Of a DNA stretch of 5,213 nucleotides, positions 1 to 5,213 are shown piece after piece. The notes under the pieces were generated by a model. That model ran no database searches. It was given only the letters and a program-made list of their open reading frames with translations, and was not told the DNA's origin. A program made the position numbers and the translations under genes. Source of the stretch: Spirochaetota bacterium (GTDB lineage: Bacteria; Spirochaetota; Spirochaetia; SZUA-6); assembly GCA_003641675.1 (NCBI GenBank), contig QNBI01000175.1:1-5213 (forward strand). The letters are read 5' to 3'. Every line of letters begins with the position of its first letter. The first letter of the stretch is position 1.

Positions 1-1322
<1,322 letters not shown>

Positions 1323-1327
<5 letters not shown>

Positions 1328-1352
1328 CTATAAACGATAAAAGGCATAAAAT
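1323..1352 (+). promoter_or_regulatory. Probable sigma-70-type promoter of proS, placed for a leaderless mRNA
   Basis: TTGACC (1323-1328) is followed after 18 bases by TAAAAT (1347-1352), both close to sigma-70 consensus. Initiation about seven bases after the -10 falls at 1359-1360, at the A of the proS ATG. No Shine-Dalgarno site precedes that ATG. The nearest purine stretch, AAGG at 1341-1344, is 15 bases away and would lie inside the promoter spacer. I infer a leaderless or very short-leader transcript. A promoter further upstream could exist as an alternative. Confidence 0.5.
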
Positions 1353-1359
1353 ATTATTT

Positions 1360-3072
1360 ATGAGATATTCTGCTGTGCTTGGAAAAACCTTAAGAGTTGC
1401 ACCTCATGAAGTAAAATCGAAAGCCTCCGCACTTTTAATCCAGGGAGGATTTATACGTTCTCTGGGACAGGGACTGTTTTCGTATCTTCCTCTGGGCATG
1501 AAAACAATAGAAAGAATAAAGAATATAATAAGAAATGAAATGGAGCTGATAGGTGGTCAGGAAGTTCAGGTGCCTTTTATTAATCCTGCAGATATATGGA
1601 AAAAAAGCGGGAGGTACGAGTGGATTAACAGGGAAATGATACGTTTTAAAGACCGCCATAACCGTGAACTTGTACTTGCGCCCACTCATGAAGAGGCTGT
1701 AATAGAACTCATAAGGGGGAGCCTTGTAAGTTACAGGGAACTTCCCCTGCTTCTATACGAATTTCAGCTTAAGTACCGCGATGAGGAAAAGCCGAAGGGG
1801 GGGTTACTCCGGGCTAAAGAATTTTTAATGAAAGACGCCTATTCCTTCCACAGATCGTTCTACAGCCTGAATGATTTCTTCCCGAAAATGTATGCTGTTT
1901 ATATGAAAATATTTAAAAAGTGCGGAATAGATGTTATAGCTGCAGAATCCGGGGTAGGCTTTATCGGAGGAGAAAAATCGTATGAGTTTCTAATGCCCTC
2001 GGAAGAAGGTGATGATACAATAATAAGCTGCACGAAGTGCGACTACCTTGCAAATAGAAACATTGCTACAGCCAGCAAGAGTTACCATTTGGGCAAACCT
2101 CTGCCTCTTGAAAAGGTATATACTCCCGGCTGCATTAAAATAGAAGACCTTGCCAAGCTGCTGGGTACCGGAAAGGATAAATGTGCAAAGAGTATTGTAT
2201 ATTATACCGGGAAAGGTCTTTTAATGGCTGTAGTCAGAGGCGACTACGACATAAGTGAGGAGAAGCTTTCCCGGTTTATTGAATCGCCCGTTTTAAGATT
2301 AGCCACAGATGCCGAGCTAAAAGCGGCAGGATTAGTTGCCGGATTTTTATCTCCAATAGGGATTAACACCGGAAAAATAAAGGTACCTTTAATGGTTGTG
2401 ATTGATGATACAATTAAAGGTTCTGCCAATTTAATTTTCGGTGCAAATGAGGAGAATTACCATCTCAAGAATGTGAATTACGGCCGGGATTTCTCTACAG
2501 AAAATGTCGCAGATATCTCTCTACCTCACGAGGCAGATATTTGCCTGCAGTGTGGGGGAGAGCTTAAAGAAACTAAAGCTGTGGAGGTGGGCCATATTTT
2601 CAAATTGGGTGATAAATATTCGAAGACTTTAAACCTTTCCTACCAGAATGATAACGGAAAAAAAGAATATGTCCATATTGGATGTTACGGTATAGGAATA
2701 GGCCGATTACTGTATGCAATTGTAGATGCAAACCATGATAAAAAGGGGATTGTGTGGCCGCTTTCTGTTTCGCCGTATAAAGTTTACCTCATAGCAATTG
2801 GCAAATCCAGCACTGTTAGAAAGACAACGGAAGATTTATACAACAGACTAAAGCACGAAACATTGTACGATGACAGAGATGAATCCCCCGGGGTAAAATT
2901 CGCCGATTCCGATCTTTTAGGATTTCCTGTGAGAGTTGTCGTATCTTCAAGGAACTTAGGCAGGAATTTTATAGAGATCAGTGAAAGAAAAACAGGAAAA
3001 GTTATTCTTGTATCGAAGGACAGTGCAGTGGAAAAAATACTCTCTGTTCTGGCCGGTTTAAAAAACGATTAA
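1360..3072 (+). CDS. proS: Prolyl-tRNA synthetase, bacterial type with editing insertion
   Basis: This cytoplasmic class II aminoacyl-tRNA synthetase charges tRNA-Pro with proline. The 570-residue length is normal for the bacterial form. The N-terminal MRYS and the motif 1 region with YLPLG (42-46) match the family start, which supports the ATG at 1360 despite the lack of a Shine-Dalgarno site. The substrate loop APTHEE is at 107-112. Motif 2 begins at KYRDE (138-142) and continues through LLRAKEFLMKDAYSF (149-163). The insertion (INS) editing domain spans about 224-400. Lys277 in CAKS probably corresponds to the conserved editing lysine of the family. Motif 3 is GCYGIGIGR (441-449), with Arg449. 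The C-terminal anticodon-binding domain (about 472-570) carries DDRDESPGVKFADSDLLG (504-521). Two CxxC pairs (Cys224/227 and Cys395/398) flank the editing domain and could bind zinc. The gene probably starts a transcript that continues into the UPF0158-GNAT gene 76 bases downstream, since no hairpin terminator is visible between them. Confidence 0.97.
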   Translation: MRYSAVLGKTLRVAPHEVKSKASALLIQGGFIRSLGQGLFSYLPLGMKTIERIKNIIRNEMELIGGQEVQVPFINPADIWKKSGRYEWINREMIRFKDRHNRELVLAPTHEEAVIELIRGSLVSYRELPLLLYEFQLKYRDEEKPKGGLLRAKEFLMKDAYSFHRSFYSLNDFFPKMYAVYMKIFKKCGIDVIAAESGVGFIGGEKSYEFLMPSEEGDDTIISCTKCDYLANRNIATASKSYHLGKPLPLEKVYTPGCIKIEDLAKLLGTGKDKCAKSIVYYTGKGLLMAVVRGDYDISEEKLSRFIESPVLRLATDAELKAAGLVAGFLSPIGINTGKIKVPLMVVIDDTIKGSANLIFGANEENYHLKNVNYGRDFSTENVADISLPHEADICLQCGGELKETKAVEVGHIFKLGDKYSKTLNLSYQNDNGKKEYVHIGCYGIGIGRLLYAIVDANHDKKGIVWPLSVSPYKVYLIAIGKSSTVRKTTEDLYNRLKHETLYDDRDESPGVKFADSDLLGFPVRVVVSSRNLGRNFIEISERKTGKVILVSKDSAVEKILSVLAGLKND

Positions 3073-3111
3073 AAGAGCGTTTAAAAGAACGATTAAAAGA
3101 GTGCTTGGTAG
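3064..3111 (+). repeat. 12-bp tandem repeat across the proS stop codon, repeating it in frame
   Basis: Three 12-base units lie head to tail: AACGATTAAAAG (3064-3075), AGCGTTTAAAAG (3076-3087) and AACGATTAAAAG (3088-3099). Units one and three are identical. A fourth, decayed unit, AGTGCTTGGTAG (3100-3111), may follow. In the proS frame each unit places a stop: TAA at 3070, 3082 and 3094, then TAG at 3109. The repeat probably arose by local duplication of the proS end. It could serve as a chain of back-up stops, but that is inference. It contains no hairpin. Confidence 0.8.
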
Positions 3112-3148
3112 AGAAAATATTAGCGAAAAAGGATGTTATAGAGAAACT

Positions 3149-4063
3149 ATGTTTGAATTAAGCGAGGAAAAAATAGATGAGATTATTTTTGCTATGGAAG
3201 ATCAGGATAGGGATTTTATTATCAACATAGATACCGGTGAACTTGTTCAATTGGACTACACGAAAGCAGGTGCCCTGGAGAAGGATGAATATATAGAAAT
3301 CCCGGAATGGAAGCCCATAGACGGCTACAGACTTATGGAAAACTTTATAGCAGGACTGCGGAACCCCATTTACAGGCAGGAACTTCTTGATGCTATTGCC
3401 TCGGGCAAAAAGGTTTTCAGGAATTTTAAGAATAGTTTAAAAGATAATCCGGTATTGGAAAAAAAATGGTTTGTATTTAAGGAACGTGAATTAAAACATA
3501 TAATATATGACTGGTACAATACAAACCGGGAAATTAAGGGGCTGGAGAAAATTCGGTATACGATCGAGGAGACGGAGGACCTCGTCTTAAGCGATTTTGT
3601 ATTTAAAAGGTGGAACGGCGATAATAGAAAGGAGCTTAAAGAACTGGATAAAAAAGCTGTAAAAAACTGGCATCCGGATTTGGAAACAGAAGCAATAGAA
3701 AAGTTATACGATGAAAGATTTTCCAGTTTGCCGGCTCTGGATGATGATAAATCTGTAGTGTTTACAGCGGATACACCGTCCAATGAAACTGCCGGTTTTT
3801 TATGGGGAGTACACCGGGTGAAGCCTTTTTATAAAAAAGACTATTTTGAAATTGTCCAGATCTGTGTTGCTGAAGAATATCGAAGTCTGGGAATAGCAAA
3901 GAAACTTTTAAAACACTTTGTTCAATTTATCCGGGATGAATATTCTTATCCCATCAATGTTACTCTATCCTATGATTTGCTTAATCTTGTTCCTTTTTTT
4001 GAAAGCTTTGGTTTTAAAACTGTTGCCAGGACTATAGAGCTTTTCAATAAAAAAGTGTTTTAA
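3149..4063 (+). CDS. UPF0158 domain fused to GNAT-family N-acetyltransferase
   Basis: From the ATG at 3149 the protein is 304 residues and has no signal peptide or membrane segment. Residues 1 to about 128 resemble the UPF0158 family, whose function is unknown. They begin MFELSEEKIDEIIFAMED and continue with EIPEWKPIDGYRLMENFI (50-67), the GKKVFRNFK stretch (86-94) and WFVFKERELKHIIYDWY (107-123). A charged linker follows. From about 148 to 304 there is a GNAT fold. VQICVAEEYRSLGIAKKLL (236-254) holds the acetyl-CoA loop pattern R-x-x-G-x-A, and FFESFGF (283-289) is the typical C-terminal GNAT element. The acetylated substrate cannot be inferred. An in-frame GTG at 3101 would add 16 residues, but these lie in the repeat and do not resemble the family start. 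I prefer ATG 3149, although its Shine-Dalgarno is weak (GAGA at 3141-3144). It is probably co-transcribed with proS and converges on the HAD gene. Confidence 0.85.
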   Translation: MFELSEEKIDEIIFAMEDQDRDFIINIDTGELVQLDYTKAGALEKDEYIEIPEWKPIDGYRLMENFIAGLRNPIYRQELLDAIASGKKVFRNFKNSLKDNPVLEKKWFVFKERELKHIIYDWYNTNREIKGLEKIRYTIEETEDLVLSDFVFKRWNGDNRKELKELDKKAVKNWHPDLETEAIEKLYDERFSSLPALDDDKSVVFTADTPSNETAGFLWGVHRVKPFYKKDYFEIVQICVAEEYRSLGIAKKLLKHFVQFIRDEYSYPINVTLSYDLLNLVPFFESFGFKTVARTIELFNKKVF

Positions 4064-4890
4064 AGATTCCGTTTACCGATAATGATATTTACCATTTCCT
4101 CAAAACCCTTTCCGGAAGTATTTTGGGTTATATAGCGAGGCAGATTTGTTATATCGTCCAAGAATTTATTTATATTGGATACCGCTACGGTATATGGAAG
4201 TTCCTTAAACATCGGCTCATCATTAGGTGAGTCGCCGATAAAGATAATCCGTTCATTCAAAGTATCCATTTCAGCGCCGGTTGTATCTTTAAGAAACTGC
4301 TTAAGACAGGCAACCTTGTCGTAGTCTCCGAACCAGCAGTTAACGTGGATGCTCGAAACCTTATACGTTGCCCCTTCTTCCTCCATTATTCTGCAGATTT
4401 TGTTTACCGCCTGTTTTCCTAAGGGTTCGGTATCTTCACGGTAATCTATTGCCAGGTCAGATATTCGAAAAGGCTGGTCGGATGCTATCATGCTACCGGG
4501 AACCTCTCTTATTATTCTCTCTCCTATGGCTTTGAGCTTTTTCTGGTTTTTATCTCTCTCTTTTCCGGAAAGAAAGTACCTCCTTTTCATCTTCTTAGTT
4601 GTGTGGTTGTAGCTGAAATAAAATGAGCCGTTTTCACCGATTACACCCGCTACGGGCCACATACGGGCGATATGGTCGCACCAGCCGGCAGGCCTTCCGG
4701 TAACAGGGACAACCTTTATACCTGCCTTAAAAATTTTCCACACTGCATTAAAAGCACTGGAATCTATTAGGCCGTCTGTTGTTATAGTATCATCTATATC
4801 CGTGAAGAGGAAATTAAGATTTTTACAGAATTTTTCCTGTATCTCTTTTATATTTTCCGGCTTATTATGACCCTTAGAATGATTTCCCAT
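4060..4890 (-). CDS. HAD-superfamily phosphatase, subfamily IIB (Cof or sugar-phosphatase-like)
   Basis: This 276-residue predicted cytoplasmic phosphohydrolase carries all four HAD motifs. Motif I is FTDIDDTIT (29-37), with nucleophile Asp31 and acid/base Asp33. Motif II is VPVTGRP (61-67), with Thr64. Motif III Lys192 is in YDKVACLK. Motif IV is IGDSPNDEPMF (218-228), with Asp220 and Asp224. Residues from about 86 to 188 form the C2 cap typical of the IIB branch. That branch includes Cof-like, mannosyl-3-phosphoglycerate, sucrose and trehalose phosphatases. The PAGWCDHIARMWPVAGVIGENG stretch (67-88) follows motif II, but I cannot name the substrate. About 27 polar residues precede the core. 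No Shine-Dalgarno site precedes the ATG and no other ATG lies nearby, so the start is plausible rather than proven. The preceding minus-strand gene ends 12 bases upstream in the same frame, suggesting co-transcription or translational coupling. Confidence 0.9.
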   Translation of the reverse strand: MGNHSKGHNKPENIKEIQEKFCKNLNFLFTDIDDTITTDGLIDSSAFNAVWKIFKAGIKVVPVTGRPAGWCDHIARMWPVAGVIGENGSFYFSYNHTTKKMKRRYFLSGKERDKNQKKLKAIGERIIREVPGSMIASDQPFRISDLAIDYREDTEPLGKQAVNKICRIMEEEGATYKVSSIHVNCWFGDYDKVACLKQFLKDTTGAEMDTLNERIIFIGDSPNDEPMFKELPYTVAVSNINKFLDDITNLPRYITQNTSGKGFEEMVNIIIGKRNL

Positions 4891-4902
4891 ATTAAAATGC
4901 TT

Positions 4903-5213
4903 CTATTTAAACTTTTCTAAAAGAGGTTTGCGGATCTGCTCTGTCTTATTGTGGAGTTTTTTAAGGTCATCCATAACCTTATCTACAACGTGCTGTTTTA
5001 CATTTTCATCCGGTTTTATGTCCTTTAAAGCATTCGCTCTATAATCACGGCATTTTTTTACTTCGCTTACCGTATACATCATTATATCGTGTGTAGGGAT
5101 GTCTTCGTCCATGTTGCCGTTAGGGTCTAATCTCAGGGTGTTCCCGTTAATTGCTACTAAAACCATATAATCGTACGATTTTATATAGGAGTCTATCTCC
5201 TTCTGACCCTTTC
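4903..5213 (-). CDS. C-terminal end of an unrecognised protein, open at right edge
   Basis: The minus-strand frame is open from the window edge to a TAG at 4903-4905, giving at least 103 residues. The first Met is at 5166, but the frame continues upstream with KGQKEIDSYIKSYDY and no stop. No Shine-Dalgarno site precedes that Met. I therefore read it as internal and the gene as partial at its 5' end. The visible part has a hydrophobic strand-like run (MVLVAI) followed by NGNTLRLDPNGNMDED and then a lysine-rich, helix-prone tail ending LLEKFK. There are no membrane segments, cysteine motifs or catalytic signatures that I recognise, and I assign no function. It lies 12 bases upstream of the HAD phosphatase on the same strand, so the two probably share a transcript. 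The alternative of an 87-residue protein starting at 5166 is less likely. Confidence 0.6.
   Translation of the reverse strand, partial: KGQKEIDSYIKSYDYMVLVAINGNTLRLDPNGNMDEDIPTHDIMMYTVSEVKKCRDYRANALKDIKPDENVKQHVVDKVMDDLKKLHNKTEQIRKPLLEKFK
5169..5180. repeat. Perfect 12-bp palindrome
   Basis: AATCGTACGATT reads the same on both strands. Extending to 5165-5184 adds four more base pairs per side with one mismatch. It lies inside the open frame of the partial minus-strand gene, just upstream of the Met codon at 5166. If that Met were the real start, the site would sit where an operator could. Otherwise it is probably a chance feature of AT-rich coding sequence. Confidence 0.4.

Noticed and set aside
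1435..1689. Minus-strand open frame inside proS
   Set aside because: It is a shadow of conserved ProS motifs on the other strand.
1797..1803. Run of seven G in proS motif 2, considered as a frameshift or phase-variation site
   Set aside because: The frame is intact through the run and encodes the conserved motif 2 loop. The run is short, and switching an essential gene off makes no sense.
2244..2429. Minus-strand open frame of 61 codons inside proS
   Set aside because: It lies antisense to the proS editing domain and has no ribosome site or recognisable domain.
3073..3148. Possible terminator between proS and the next gene
   Set aside because: The stretch is a direct repeat without a GC-rich inverted repeat or a U-tract, so no intrinsic terminator is supported.
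3370..3783. Minus-strand open frame of 137 codons, serine and leucine rich
   Set aside because: It is antisense to the UPF0158-GNAT gene. Its composition is the complement of Lys/Glu-rich coding sequence, and no start signal is seen.
5196..5203. AGAAGGAG on the minus strand, considered as a ribosome site for the partial gene
   Set aside because: No ATG, GTG or TTG follows at usable spacing and the reading frame is open through it, so it is probably just coding sequence.

Overview
The window is AT-rich, densely packed bacterial chromosome of ordinary housekeeping type. It holds five protein-coding genes and no RNA genes, insertion sequences, CRISPR arrays or phage modules that I can see. I cannot fix the organism from sequence alone. 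The enolase and the fused UPF0158-acetyltransferase gene remind me of spirochaete genomes (Spirochaetota, possibly a free-living or sediment lineage). That is recall-based inference and is weak.

Layout: positions 1-1241 (minus strand) carry enolase (eno), cut at its C-terminus by the window edge. A 118-bp divergent intergenic region (1242-1359) holds two oppositely directed sigma-70-like promoters. Their -35 boxes form the two arms of an inverted repeat. Positions 1360-3072 (plus) encode bacterial-type prolyl-tRNA synthetase (proS), which appears to lack a Shine-Dalgarno site and may be leaderless. A small 12-bp tandem repeat follows and repeats the proS stop codon in frame. Positions 3149-4063 (plus) encode a fusion of an UPF0158 domain to a GNAT acetyltransferase domain, probably co-transcribed with proS. 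Convergent to it, 4060-4890 (minus) encodes a HAD-IIB phosphatase. The two genes share a TTAA whose strands provide both stop codons. Upstream of the phosphatase on the minus strand is the C-terminal end of an unrecognised protein (4903-5213), open at the right edge. Its TAG stop lies in the phosphatase frame, only four codons before the phosphatase ATG.

How the genes relate: eno (glycolysis) and proS (translation) are divergently transcribed core genes sharing a control region. proS and the UPF0158-GNAT gene form one probable transcript. The HAD phosphatase and the gene upstream of it form another, running toward it. No functional pathway links all five. I found no convincing evidence of a new multi-gene system. 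The points most worth checking are the symmetric divergent promoter, the possible leaderless proS, the domain fusion and the repeated in-frame stops.
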